A stretch of DNA of 64,000 bases from an uncultured Clostridia bacterium. GTDB lineage: Bacteria; Bacillota; Clostridia; Christensenellales; UBA1242. The translations under genes were made by a program, and so were the position numbers. Positions 7,794 to 16,567 of the stretch are shown here, piece by piece (positions within the stretch are counted from its first letter, which is position 1; every line of letters begins with the position of its first letter). The notes beneath the pieces are model-generated. The model was not told the origin of the DNA and made no database searches. It was given only the letters and a program-made list of their open reading frames with translations. The stretch is from the NCBI GenBank assembly GCA_934747255.1, contig CAKVGH010000002.1, positions 1 through 64,000 of the forward strand. Reading direction: 5' to 3'.

Positions 7794-7815
7794 TTTACTA
7801 TAAAAAGGTGAGATT

Positions 7816-8643
7816 ATGAGTTTTAACAAAAAAAATCATTTTAACGAACATAACAAACATCATAACCATAACTTTGGAAACAAACACTACTGTGAAGAAA
7901 GCGAAAAGCAACCAAACGAGAGTGTAGAAAGTCAAAGTTGTGATTGTGGCTGTGAAAAACCAAATTGCTCTTGCCATTCAAACGAATGTGAGTGCAAAAA
8001 TGGTGGTCAATGTACTTGTGGTGACAACTGCGAGTGCGGAGAAAATTGTACTTGCAAAAAAGATTGCGAGTGCAAAGAAGACTGCAAGTGCGGGGAAGAA
8101 TCTTGCTCTTGCCAAGACGAAAAAACTTGCGATGATAAATGTTCTTGCGAAAAGGAATGTGACTGTGACGAATGTGAGTGCGAAGACATTGACGACTGCA
8201 CAAGTCATCACCCAACTGACAACTATCAAGAAGCATTAAACTATCTAGAACTAGCACAAAGAGTTCAGGCGGAGTTTGATAATTACCGCAAACGCACTAT
8301 TCAAGCCGAAAAAGATGCAAAACAAAAAGGAATTATGGAAGCAGTTGAAAAGTTGTTGCCAGTAATTGATAGTGTTGATAGCGCTAAAAGGCAAGTGAAT
8401 GATGATAGTTTTACAAAAGCACTTGATTTAATCAATAATCAAATGTTGCAATCTTTGTCTTCACTTGGCGTAGAAAAAATCGAAGCCGTAGGCAAAGAGT
8501 TTGACCCAAACTATCACAATGCAATAATGACTGGTAATGATAGTCAAAAAAAGGAAGACGAAATCTTGCAAGAGTTTCAAGCAGGCTTTAAGTTGGGCGA
8601 AAAAGTCATTCGACATTCGGTTGTAATGGTAAACAAATTGTAA
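7816..8643 (+). CDS. grpE: GrpE nucleotide exchange factor with metallothionein-like N-terminal extension
   Basis: GrpE releases ADP from DnaK. The GrpE part is residues about 137-275: the end of the long helix (LAQRVQAEFDNYRKRT), then KLLPVIDSVDSA and the beta domain ending in LGEKVIRHSVVMVNKL. The N-terminal 130 residues are unusual. Residues 1-25 are His/Asn-rich (six His). Residues 26-128 hold 28 cysteines, mostly as C-x-C pairs, including five six-residue units at 65-94. This resembles a metallothionein, not the usual acidic GrpE leader. The frame is intact from a good AAGGTGAG site to the GrpE core, so the fusion is real. Total length is 275 against about 180-200 for typical GrpE. Confidence 0.93.
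   Translation: MSFNKKNHFNEHNKHHNHNFGNKHYCEESEKQPNESVESQSCDCGCEKPNCSCHSNECECKNGGQCTCGDNCECGENCTCKKDCECKEDCKCGEESCSCQDEKTCDDKCSCEKECDCDECECEDIDDCTSHHPTDNYQEALNYLELAQRVQAEFDNYRKRTIQAEKDAKQKGIMEAVEKLLPVIDSVDSAKRQVNDDSFTKALDLINNQMLQSLSSLGVEKIEAVGKEFDPNYHNAIMTGNDSQKKEDEILQEFQAGFKLGEKVIRHSVVMVNKL
8008..8097 (+). repeat. Tandem 18-bp repeat encoding C-x-C units in grpE
   Basis: Five in-frame 18-nt units encode QCTCGD, NCECGE, NCTCKK, DCECKE and DCKCGE (residues 65-94). The pattern is N/D-C-x-C-K/G-acidic or Lys. The units differ at the DNA level, so they have diverged since duplication. Flanking C-x-C pairs at slightly irregular spacing extend the array on both sides. Confidence 0.85.
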
Positions 8644-8840
8644 ATTTATAAGTTTGATTTATTTTATAAAAATCATTTCAAACATAGTCAAGTTACAATC
8701 ATAACTAAACATATTACTAAAATTTAATTACAATACATTATTTGATAAACAATAAATACAGATTTATTGCAGATACATATTACAATACAATTTTACGATA
8801 TAAATTATTAAAACTAAAATTTATTGCACAAAATTACATA

Positions 8841-8864
8841 AAAATGAAAGTTAAATTTCATTTT
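8841..8864 (+). other. Hairpin in the grpE-dnaK spacer
   Basis: AAAATGAAA pairs with TTTCATTTT across GTTAAA, a 9-bp stem just before the dnaK ribosome binding site. It has no T run, so it is not a terminator. The 248-nt spacer around it shows no second CIRCE and no other gene. Confidence 0.4.
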
Positions 8865-8891
8865 CAAATATAAAAAAAGGAGAGAATTATT

Positions 8892-10733
8892 ATGAGTAAG
8901 GTTATAGGAATTGATTTAGGTACAACAAACAGTTGTGTAGCAGTAATGGAAGGTGGCGAACCAACAGTTATTCCTAACAGCGAAGGCGGAAGAACAACTC
9001 CAAGTTGTGTTGCTATTGCAAAAAATGGCGATAGACTTGTAGGTCAAGTTGCAAAGCGTCAAGCAGTTGCCAATGCTGAAAACACAATTTTAAGTATTAA
9101 AAGAAAAATGGGCGAAGATGTAAAAGTTAGCCTAGGTGGAAAAGAATATTCTCCACAAGAAATATCAGCAATGATACTTCAAAAATTAAAACAAGATGCC
9201 GAAAGTTATCTTGGCGAAAAAGTTACCGAAGCAGTTATTACTGTTCCTGCATACTTTAACGATAGCCAAAGACAAGCAACAAAAGATGCTGGTAAAATCG
9301 CAGGTCTTAATGTTTTAAGAATTATCAACGAACCAACAGCCGCATCACTAGCGTATGGTCTAGATAAAGGCGAAAAGTCCAATCAAAAAATTTTGGTCTA
9401 TGACCTTGGCGGTGGTACATTTGATGTATCTGTTTTGGAAATTGGAGATGGTGTGTTTGAAGTATTGTCAACAAACGGTGATACAAAACTAGGTGGCGAT
9501 GACTTTGATAACGCTATTATCAAACTTTTGGTTGATGACTTTAAGGCAAACAATGGCATTGATTTGTCAGGCGATAAAATGGCAATGCAAAGATTAAAAG
9601 AAGCAGCCGAAAAAGCAAAAATCGACTTGTCAAGTTCTACAAGTACAACAATTAACTTACCATTTATTACAGCAGACGCAACAGGTCCAAAACACCTTGA
9701 ATATACTTTAACAAGAGCAAAATTTGAAAGTTTGATTGATGGTTACATTAAGACATCACTTCAAAAGGTTGAAAACGCATTAAAAGATGCTAAAATCACA
9801 AAAGATGATGTTGCAAAAGTTATCTTGGTTGGTGGTTCAACAAGAATCCCAGCAGTTGTTGAAGCCCTTAAAAATTATATGGGCAAAGAGCCATACAAAG
9901 GCATTAACCCAGATGAATGTGTTGCCGTTGGTGCAGCAATTCAAGGCGGTGTATTAAAAGGCGATGTTAAAGATGTGTTGCTTCTTGATGTAACACCACT
10001 TTCTCTTGGTATTGAAACATTGGGTGGCGTATGTACAAAACTTATTAACAGAAACACAACAATCCCAACAAAAAAGAGTCAAATTTTCTCAACAGCAACA
10101 GATAATCAACCAGGTGTTGATATTCATGTATTGCAAGGCGAAAGAGAGTTTGCAAAGGACAACAAAACTCTTGGCAGATTTAGTCTTAACGATATTCCAC
10201 CTGCACCAAGAGGGGTTCCACAAATCGAAGTAACATTTGATATTGATGCAAACGGCATTGTACATGTTAGTGCAAAAGACCTTGGAACAAACAAGGAACA
10301 ATCAATCACGATTACTGCATCTTCTAACTTAAAGGAAGAAGATATTGACAAGGCAGTTAAAGAAGCCGAACAATTTGCAGAAGAAGATAAAAAGAGAAAA
10401 GAAGTTATCGACACAAGAAACCAAGCAGATAGCGTAATTTTAGGACTTGAAAAAATGGTAAAAGATAGTGGCGATAAGATTACAGCGGAAGAAAAAGAAA
10501 GCGTAGAAAAGGCTATTGAACAAGCAAAGAAAGATATTCAAGCCGAAAATGCTGACGATATTAGAAAAGCATTGGAAACACTTTCAAAAACAACTGAACC
10601 TGTTGTAACAAAGTTATACCAAAATGCAAGTGCTAGTGCAAATGCAGGAGCAAATGCTGGTGCAAACGCAGGCGATGACACTGTTAATGTTGACCCAAGT
10701 CAATATACAACAGAAGACAATAAAAACAACTAA
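8892..10733 (+). CDS. dnaK: Molecular chaperone DnaK (Hsp70)
   Basis: DnaK is the ATP-driven Hsp70 that works with DnaJ and GrpE. It is 613 residues, full length. The nucleotide-binding domain starts IGIDLGTTNSCVAV and includes VPAYFNDSQRQATKDAG, YDLGGGTFDVSVLEI and LVGGSTRIPAV; the linker is LLLDVTPLSLG; the substrate domain follows, with a helical lid from about residue 500. The C-terminal tail is low-complexity Ala/Asn (repeats of NAGA) and then acidic. The ATG follows AAGGAGAG. It is separated from grpE by 248 nt with no CIRCE of its own and is probably read through from the hrcA promoter. Confidence 0.98.
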   Translation: MSKVIGIDLGTTNSCVAVMEGGEPTVIPNSEGGRTTPSCVAIAKNGDRLVGQVAKRQAVANAENTILSIKRKMGEDVKVSLGGKEYSPQEISAMILQKLKQDAESYLGEKVTEAVITVPAYFNDSQRQATKDAGKIAGLNVLRIINEPTAASLAYGLDKGEKSNQKILVYDLGGGTFDVSVLEIGDGVFEVLSTNGDTKLGGDDFDNAIIKLLVDDFKANNGIDLSGDKMAMQRLKEAAEKAKIDLSSSTSTTINLPFITADATGPKHLEYTLTRAKFESLIDGYIKTSLQKVENALKDAKITKDDVAKVILVGGSTRIPAVVEALKNYMGKEPYKGINPDECVAVGAAIQGGVLKGDVKDVLLLDVTPLSLGIETLGGVCTKLINRNTTIPTKKSQIFSTATDNQPGVDIHVLQGEREFAKDNKTLGRFSLNDIPPAPRGVPQIEVTFDIDANGIVHVSAKDLGTNKEQSITITASSNLKEEDIDKAVKEAEQFAEEDKKRKEVIDTRNQADSVILGLEKMVKDSGDKITAEEKESVEKAIEQAKKDIQAENADDIRKALETLSKTTEPVVTKLYQNASASANAGANAGANAGDDTVNVDPSQYTTEDNKNN

Positions 10734-10738
10734 AAAAT

Positions 10739-10773
10739 GTGATTTAAGAGGGGAGTAATCCCTTCTTAAACAC
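10739..10773 (+). other. Long hairpin between dnaK and dnaJ
   Basis: TTTAAGAGGGGA (10743-10754) pairs with TCCCTTCTTAAA (10759-10770) across a GTAA loop: 12 bp with one wobble. After a bulged A, GTG pairs with CAC. Only four T residues follow, so it is at best a weak terminator. It may set the dnaK:dnaJ ratio by stabilising the dnaK 3' end or by partial termination. Confidence 0.65.
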
Positions 10774-10791
10774 TTTTATAAAGGCAAAAAT

Positions 10792-11934
10792 ATGGCAAAT
10801 AAAGATTATTATGAAACCTTAGGAGTTAGCAAAACAGCGTCAGCGGACGAAATAAAATCTGCTTATCGTAAACTTGCAAAAAAGTATCACCCAGACTTGA
10901 ACCCAAACGATAAAGTTGCTGCCGAAAAATTTAAGGAAATAAACGAAGCCTACGAAGTTTTAGGCGATGAACAAAAAAGGCAAAACTACGACCAATTTGG
11001 TTCAGCCGAAGGCAACCCATTTGGCGGTGGCGGTTTTAGTGGATTTAATACTGGCAATTTTTCGGGTAATTTTGATTCATTTGGTGGTTTTGGTAGCATT
11101 TTTGATGACATTTTTAATAGTTTTGGTGGCACTTCTCAACGCTCGTCCAGAAAGGAAAAAGTTGCGGGTGATGACATTACAATAAAAATGAATTTAACCT
11201 TTATGGAAGCGTGTACAGGTGTTAAAAAGACTATCAATATTAGCAGAATAGAAAGTTGCACGCATTGTGCAGGAACAGGTGCAAAAGACGGCAAAGAATA
11301 CACAGTTTGTAGTACTTGTAACGGAACAGGTCAAGTTAGATACTCTCAACAAACTTTTTTGGGTAGAGTAGTTAATGTTGGTCCTTGTCAAGATTGTGGT
11401 GGAACAGGCAAAAAAATCAAATCAAAGTGCGAATTTTGTGGCGGAGCAGGTACAGTTAGGGCAACTCGTAACATAAACATTCAATTTCCAGCAGGAATTG
11501 ATAATGACCAAATTTTAACCGTAAACGGCGAAGGTCACGCAAATGGCACAAATGGTGCAAAAGGCAACATTAGAATTTTAGTGTCTGTTAGCGACCATAA
11601 ATTATTAAAGCGTGATGGCTACGATTTGCTTATTGATGTTCCAATTCCATTCACTATGAGTTTGTTAGGCGGAAAAATCAAAGTTCCGGGAATAAACGAA
11701 ACTATCGAACTAATTATTCCAGCATTGACTCAAACAAACACAACTTTTACACTTAAAGGCAAAGGTATTCCAAAACTAAAAAACCCTTCAAGCAAAGGCG
11801 ATATGAAAATAAAAGTTATTGTTGAAAATCCAAAGTCACTTGACAGAGATTCAAAAGCAAAATTAGAAGAAATTGCAAGTAAACTAGGAGATAACTCTTT
11901 TACAAAATATCGTGATTATTTATCTAAAATTTAA
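10792..11934 (+). CDS. dnaJ: Chaperone protein DnaJ (Hsp40)
   Basis: DnaJ stimulates the ATPase of DnaK and delivers substrates. It is 380 residues with all domains. The J domain at about 4-70 has the HPD motif in YHPDLNP. A Gly/Phe-rich linker follows at about 75-120. The zinc domain has four C-x-x-C-x-G-x-G repeats (CTHCAGTG, CSTCNGTG, CQDCGGTG and CEFCGGAG), then the C-terminal substrate-binding domains. The ribosome binding site is weak (AAAGGC). Last gene of the heat-shock operon. Confidence 0.97.
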   Translation: MANKDYYETLGVSKTASADEIKSAYRKLAKKYHPDLNPNDKVAAEKFKEINEAYEVLGDEQKRQNYDQFGSAEGNPFGGGGFSGFNTGNFSGNFDSFGGFGSIFDDIFNSFGGTSQRSSRKEKVAGDDITIKMNLTFMEACTGVKKTINISRIESCTHCAGTGAKDGKEYTVCSTCNGTGQVRYSQQTFLGRVVNVGPCQDCGGTGKKIKSKCEFCGGAGTVRATRNINIQFPAGIDNDQILTVNGEGHANGTNGAKGNIRILVSVSDHKLLKRDGYDLLIDVPIPFTMSLLGGKIKVPGINETIELIIPALTQTNTTFTLKGKGIPKLKNPSSKGDMKIKVIVENPKSLDRDSKAKLEEIASKLGDNSFTKYRDYLSKI

Positions 11935-11952
11935 TATTTAGTTAAACAAATT

Positions 11953-11985
11953 AGTGCAAATTATTAACAAGATTTGCACTTTTTT
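11953..11985 (+). terminator. Terminator of the hrcA-dnaJ operon
   Basis: AGTGCAAAT pairs with ATTTGCACT across a 10-nt loop, followed by a T run. Confidence 0.85.
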
Positions 11986-11993
11986 GTTATAAT
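11964..11993 (+). promoter_or_regulatory. Promoter embedded in the dnaJ terminator
   Basis: TTAACA at 11964-11969, in the loop of the terminator, is 18 nt from TATAAT at 11988-11993. It would start transcription near 12000, next to the GGAGAG site of the gene at 12013. Confidence 0.5.
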
Positions 11994-12012
11994 CTATTTT
12001 GGAGAGATAATT

Positions 12013-12294
12013 ATGGAAATATTTTTTATAATTTTTGGTCTAATTTTTGCTTGTGTGGTAGTGTTTATTATTGTAAAGGTTGTAAAAAATATAAAAAACA
12101 TCAATTTTGATGATGCAAATCAATCAACAACAGCTGTTACAGGTCAAGAACTAATCGAAAAGATTAAAAGCAAAATTAACCAATCTACTAATGGTTTGAG
12201 TGAAAATCCAAAATCAAAATGTGAATATTGCGGTAGCGTTTTGGAAAAAGACGAAACAAAATGTTCTCATTGCGGAGCAACTAGAAAAGATTAG
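12013..12294 (+). CDS. Small membrane protein with C-terminal zinc ribbon
   Basis: This 93-residue protein has one hydrophobic segment at about residues 2-24 (IFFIIFGLIFACVVVFIIVK), a short polar linker, and a C-terminal zinc ribbon with CEYCG and CSHCG pairs about 17 residues apart. It probably sits in the cytoplasmic membrane with the ribbon inside. The ATG at 12013 follows GGAGAG; an upstream in-frame ATG at 11974 lies inside the dnaJ terminator and is rejected. Function unknown. Confidence 0.75.
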   Translation: MEIFFIIFGLIFACVVVFIIVKVVKNIKNINFDDANQSTTAVTGQELIEKIKSKINQSTNGLSENPKSKCEYCGSVLEKDETKCSHCGATRKD

Positions 12295-12388
12295 TTTTGA
12301 TTAAAATTGCTGATTTAGTTTATTAAAAAACTATTGCATTTGGCAAAATTATATTCAAACAATAAATTATTAGAATTAAGGGAATATT

Positions 12389-13135
12389 ATGTCAAGAAAG
12401 TTTTATATTGAAAATAATGACAACTTAATAACTGGTCAAGTCATCTCGTTAGCAGGAGATGAGTTTAACCATATCATAAATGTATCCAGAAAAAGAGTAG
12501 ATGATGTTTTGCAAATGATTGACGGCAATGGTAGCGATATTACGGCACAAATAACAAGTATAAACAAAAAAGATTTAAGTTTGAAAATTGTTGATATAAA
12601 GCCAAGTGTGGCTGAAACAACAAATGATGTGACAGTTTTTCAAGCACTCGTTAAGGGTGACAAATTTGAACTAATTACTCAAAAATTGACTGAACTTGGA
12701 GTTAAAAAAATCGTTCCATTTTCAAGCGAGTTTTGTCAGGTAAAGCCAAACACCACGAGGCTTGATAGGTTGGAAAAAATCAGTATAGAAGCATTAAAAC
12801 AATGTGGTAGAGCAAAAAAAGTAGAGATTGATAGTGTAAATTCTTTTAATCAAATGTTAGGTAATTTATCTAATTACGACCTAGTCTTATTTGCCTATGA
12901 AAATGCCAGTGAGAATTTATCTCAAAAAGTGTTTGAAAACCTACAAAAACAGCCACTTTCTGTTGCGCTAATAATAGGTAGTGAAGGTGGGTTTAGTCAA
13001 AGCGAAGTTAGTCAAATTTTATCACAAAAAAATGTAAAAATTGTATCAATGGGAAAAAGGATTTTAAGAGCAGAAACAGCAAGCATAGCCTTATCAAGTG
13101 TTGTAATGTTTTTGCTTAATGAATGGAGAGTATGA
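12389..13135 (+). CDS. rsmE: 16S rRNA (uracil1498-N3)-methyltransferase RsmE
   Basis: RsmE is a SPOUT-fold methyltransferase that makes m3U1498 in 16S rRNA. It is 248 residues, normal length. The N-terminal PUA-like part includes EFNHIINVSRKRVDD. The SPOUT knot motifs are clear: ALVKGDKFELITQKLTELGV, then IIGSEGGFSQSE and the C-terminal MGKRILRAETASIALSS. The ATG follows AAGGGA. Its stop overlaps the start of mtaB (ATGA), so the two are translationally coupled. Confidence 0.93.
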   Translation: MSRKFYIENNDNLITGQVISLAGDEFNHIINVSRKRVDDVLQMIDGNGSDITAQITSINKKDLSLKIVDIKPSVAETTNDVTVFQALVKGDKFELITQKLTELGVKKIVPFSSEFCQVKPNTTRLDRLEKISIEALKQCGRAKKVEIDSVNSFNQMLGNLSNYDLVLFAYENASENLSQKVFENLQKQPLSVALIIGSEGGFSQSEVSQILSQKNVKIVSMGKRILRAETASIALSSVVMFLLNEWRV

Positions 13136-14427
13136 AAGAAGAAAAAATTTGTGTTTTAGCACTCGGTTGCAAGGTTAGTCAGTACGAGAGTGGAGCAATA
13201 AAAGAAGAACTCAAAAAAATGGGTTATAATGCTACCACTGATTTTTGCACGGCTGATTATTATGTTATCAATACTTGTGCCGTTACTAACGAAGCCGAGC
13301 ATAAATCTCGCAGTTATATGACAAAAGTTCTAAACAAAAACCCTAATGCAAAAATACTCATTTGTGGCTGTGCAAGTGAGCATAACAAGGAACAGTTTTT
13401 GAAAAATCCAAGCGTAATTTTTGTGTGTGGGAATTCGGGCAAATTTACAATTCCTATGTTTTTAGATAACTTTATTAACAACGAAAAATCGCCACAAAAA
13501 GTGACTATTCCACGAGATTATTGCTCAAAACTCACAAAAGATTACGAAGATTTTGCTACCAAAACTATTAGTAGAACAAGAGCATATCTTAAAATTCAAG
13601 ATGGTTGCGACAACTTTTGTTCATATTGCTTAATACCATTTGTTAGGGGTAGAAGTCGTAGCAGGGACATAAATGATTTGGTGAGTGAAGCAATGAATTT
13701 GTCCAAAGATAATCAGGAGATTGTCTTGACGGGCATAAATATGAGTGATTACAGAATTGACGGAAAATTGGCGTTAAGAGAAGTAATGGAACGATTAAAA
13801 AATGTTGATGCTCGTATTAGAATAAGTTCGCTAGAAGTTAATATTATTGACGAAGATTTTATGAAAACTCTTGCATCTATGCCAAACTTTTGCCCACAAT
13901 TTCACTTATCAATGCAAAGTGGTTGCGATAGAATTTTGTCATTGATGAATAGACATTACAATAAATCAATGTTTTTGAGCAAAATTGATTTAATAAAAAA
14001 ATATTTCAAAGACGCAAGCATAACAACTGATGTTATAGTAGGCTTTCCAACCGAAACCGAAGAAGACTTTTTGGAAACAGTGGACACAATTAAAAAAGCA
14101 AAGTTTTTCAAAATGCACATATTCCCATATAGCATTAGAAACGGCACGAAAGCATCAAGAATGGTACAGGTTAATGGCAATATAAAAAAGCATAGAGTAA
14201 AGGAACTGGAAAAATTAGATGCCATTTTGCACGATGAATACTTAAAACAAATGAAAGGCAAAGTACAGTATGTTTTGACCGAAAGGGAAGATGATGGCTA
14301 TGTTATTGGCTACACTGAAACATACATTAAAATCTACTTACCAAAACCCGCAAAAAATTATAGTTTGGTAAAAATAATTGTAGGCGATAAATATAAAGAC
14401 GGTGCATTGGGTACTATTTGTGAATAG
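13132..14427 (+). CDS. mtaB: tRNA threonylcarbamoyladenosine methylthiotransferase MtaB
   Basis: MtaB converts t6A37 to ms2t6A37 in tRNAs reading ANN codons. It is 431 residues from ATG 13132. The UPF0004 domain has LGCKVSQYES, INTCAVTNEAE and CGCASE, giving the three auxiliary-cluster cysteines. The radical SAM domain has CDNFCSYC, and a TRAM domain ends the protein. CKVSQYE and SLEVNIIDEDF favour MtaB over MiaB or RimO. I prefer ATG 13132, which overlaps the rsmE stop, to ATG 13123, because the GGAG site lies between them; the spacing is short for either. Confidence 0.92.
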   Translation: MKEEKICVLALGCKVSQYESGAIKEELKKMGYNATTDFCTADYYVINTCAVTNEAEHKSRSYMTKVLNKNPNAKILICGCASEHNKEQFLKNPSVIFVCGNSGKFTIPMFLDNFINNEKSPQKVTIPRDYCSKLTKDYEDFATKTISRTRAYLKIQDGCDNFCSYCLIPFVRGRSRSRDINDLVSEAMNLSKDNQEIVLTGINMSDYRIDGKLALREVMERLKNVDARIRISSLEVNIIDEDFMKTLASMPNFCPQFHLSMQSGCDRILSLMNRHYNKSMFLSKIDLIKKYFKDASITTDVIVGFPTETEEDFLETVDTIKKAKFFKMHIFPYSIRNGTKASRMVQVNGNIKKHRVKELEKLDAILHDEYLKQMKGKVQYVLTEREDDGYVIGYTETYIKIYLPKPAKNYSLVKIIVGDKYKDGALGTICE

Positions 14428-14541
14428 TTTGAAAATTGTAATTGTAGAGTATTATTAAAATCAAAATCACATACATTTACATGAAAATTTTTGAAAATTA
14501 CTCATTAAAAAATAAAAACAATTTGTAAAAGGAGATTTAAT

Positions 14542-14883
14542 ATGAACGATTGTATTTTTTGTAAAATAGACAAAGGCGAAATTCCTAGCAAAAAGGTGTT
14601 TGAAAATGACAAGTTTTTTATCATTTGCGATATAGAGCCAAAGGCAAAACATCACTATCTTGCCATTCCAAAAAAACACTTCAAATTGCTTGATGAAATG
14701 GATTCGACAGCCGAAGAAATGGTTATGGAAATTTTACGCACTCTTCCAAAAATTAAAGCACAATTAGGGCTAGAAGGCGGATATAGACTTGTTATCAATC
14801 AAGGCGATGACGCAGGTCAAACAGTTCCACATCTTCACATTCACATTTTGGGTGGCGAAAATCTTGGCTGGACACCAGCATAA
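14542..14883 (+). CDS. hinT: HIT family protein (HinT-like)
   Basis: This 113-residue histidine-triad protein is of the Hint branch, which hydrolyses purine nucleoside phosphoramidates. The start CIFCKIDKGEIPSKKVFE is typical, CIFC may bind zinc, and the active site HLHIHILGG is at the C-terminus after GQTVP. The ATG follows AAAAGGAG. It is a short cytoplasmic protein of normal length. Confidence 0.93.
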   Translation: MNDCIFCKIDKGEIPSKKVFENDKFFIICDIEPKAKHHYLAIPKKHFKLLDEMDSTAEEMVMEILRTLPKIKAQLGLEGGYRLVINQGDDAGQTVPHLHIHILGGENLGWTPA

Positions 14884-14946
14884 TTATTGCAAAAAGTTGA
14901 CAAATACACTTAAAAAGCATAAAATCAATCATTATAGGAGTTATAT

Positions 14947-16326
14947 ATGGACTTAAAACAATTAAACAACGAATATGAAAAATTTTTAGACCAAAAAGTT
15001 AGTCTGCAAGGTTGGGTAAAAAATCATCGTAAGCAAAAAAACTTTGGCTTTATAGACTTTTTTGATGGCACATGCTTCAAGACAGTTCAAGTAGTTTACG
15101 AAGAAGGAATAGTTGGTTTTGATGATATTCAAAAAATTAAAGTTGGTTCATCAATAAAGGTTGATGGAATTGTAATCAAATCTATCGGCAAAAACCAAAA
15201 TTTTGAAATCAAGGCAAGCCGTGTTGATTTGCTTGGCGATTGTCCAGAAGATTATCCAATACAACCCAAACCACATACAAGGGAATTTTTGCGTGAACAA
15301 GCCTATTTGCGTACAAGAACAAATCTCTTTCAAGCAGTGTTTAGAATACGAAGTGTTTCTGCCTTTGCAGTTCATACTTACTTTCAAAATAATGGATTTT
15401 TGTATGTGAATACACCACTTATTACAACTGCTGACTGCGAAGGAACAGACCAAATGTTCAAAATTACAACTTTTAATTTTGATAAAGTTCCAAAAACAGA
15501 AGATGGTGCAGTGGACTACAAAAAAGACTTGTTTGGTAAACAAGCATTTATTACAGGAACAGGTCAACTTCACGGTGAGGCATTTGCGCTTGCTTTTAAC
15601 AAAATCTACACTTTTGGCCCTACTTTTAGAACAGAAAATTCTAATACAAAAACACATGCAAATGAATTTTGGATGATTGAGCCAGAAATTAGTTTTTGTG
15701 ACCTAAATGGTTTGATGGACATAGAAGAAGATATGCTTAAATTTGTTGTTAAGTATGTTTTAGACTCTTGCCCAGATGAATTGAAATTTTTGGACAACTT
15801 TGTTCAAAAAGGCTTGATAGAAAAACTTCAAAAGTTGGTTGATAGTAAGTTTGTTAGAATTGATTATGCCGAAGTTATTAAATTGCTTCAATCTGCAAAT
15901 GTAAAGTGGGAGTTCCAACCACAAGATGGCGAAGATATTGCCAAGGAACACGAAAAATGGCTTACAGAACATTTTAATGGACCTGTATTTGTTAAAAACT
16001 GGCCAAAGGAAATTAAGTCATTTTATATGAAGTTAAACGATGACAACAAGACTGTTGCTGGTGTTGACTTGTTAGTTCCAGGTTCGGGCGAACTAATGGG
16101 TGGAAGTCAGCGTGAAGAAGATTACGATAAAATTATTGCTCGTTGCAACGAACTTGGCATAGACAAAGAACCAGTTGAATGGTACTTGAATTTGCGTAAG
16201 TTTGGTACTTGTGTTCATTCTGGTTTTGGTATGGGTTTTGAAAGACTTGTTATGTACTTAACCGGAGTAGATAACATTCGTGATGCAATTCCATTCCCAC
16301 GAACACCAAACAATTGTATGTATTAA
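14947..16326 (+). CDS. asnS: Asparaginyl-tRNA synthetase
   Basis: AsnRS is a class IIb synthetase. The protein is 459 residues. The N-terminal OB-fold (VSLQGWVKNHRKQKNFGFIDFFDG) binds the anticodon. Motif 2 is around FGPTFRTENSNT, followed by HANEFWMIEPEI. Motif 3 is SGFGMGFERLVMYLTG, and the protein ends IPFPRTPNNC, typical of AsnS rather than AspS. The ATG follows AGGAG. No T-box is visible in the short leader. The nearest terminator is at 16481. Confidence 0.96.
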   Translation: MDLKQLNNEYEKFLDQKVSLQGWVKNHRKQKNFGFIDFFDGTCFKTVQVVYEEGIVGFDDIQKIKVGSSIKVDGIVIKSIGKNQNFEIKASRVDLLGDCPEDYPIQPKPHTREFLREQAYLRTRTNLFQAVFRIRSVSAFAVHTYFQNNGFLYVNTPLITTADCEGTDQMFKITTFNFDKVPKTEDGAVDYKKDLFGKQAFITGTGQLHGEAFALAFNKIYTFGPTFRTENSNTKTHANEFWMIEPEISFCDLNGLMDIEEDMLKFVVKYVLDSCPDELKFLDNFVQKGLIEKLQKLVDSKFVRIDYAEVIKLLQSANVKWEFQPQDGEDIAKEHEKWLTEHFNGPVFVKNWPKEIKSFYMKLNDDNKTVAGVDLLVPGSGELMGGSQREEDYDKIIARCNELGIDKEPVEWYLNLRKFGTCVHSGFGMGFERLVMYLTGVDNIRDAIPFPRTPNNCMY

Positions 16327-16480
16327 AATTCAAAGTTCAATATTATTTGATAAAATTTGAAAGAATTATTTGTCTAAAACAAAATTTGATGCATAAAAAA
16401 TATCGATTTTCTACTATTGTAAAGATTATTTGCTAAATGATTTTTTGCAAAAAATTAAAAATTACTTATCATAATTTTAT

Positions 16481-16517
16481 AAAACTCTCCAAATTTAATA
16501 TTTTTTGGAGAGTTTTT
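16481..16517 (+). terminator. Strong terminator downstream of asnS
   Basis: AAAACTCTCCAAA pairs with TTTGGAGAGTTTT, followed by a T run. It lies about 155 nt after the asnS stop; nothing recognisable lies between. Confidence 0.85.
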
Positions 16518-16527
16518 TATTTCTTAA

Positions 16528-16556
16528 TTTACTTTTAAGTCATTTTGTAGTATAAT
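16528..16556 (+). promoter_or_regulatory. Promoter of tRNA-Leu
   Basis: TTTACT at 16528-16533, a 17-nt spacer and TATAAT at 16551-16556. The predicted start is about 5 nt before the tRNA. Confidence 0.55.
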
Positions 16557-16567
16557 AAAATAGTTTT

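Noticed and set aside
8008..8097. Tandem repeat in grpE as a CRISPR array
   Set aside because: Units are 18 bp without spacers, keep an open frame and lie inside a gene.
7841..8257. Antisense open frame across the grpE Cys-rich region
   Set aside because: It has no ribosome binding site and exists because the repetitive coding sequence lacks stops in other frames.
8644..8891. Second CIRCE before dnaK
   Set aside because: No half-site similar to TTAGCACTC or GAGTGCTAA occurs in the spacer.
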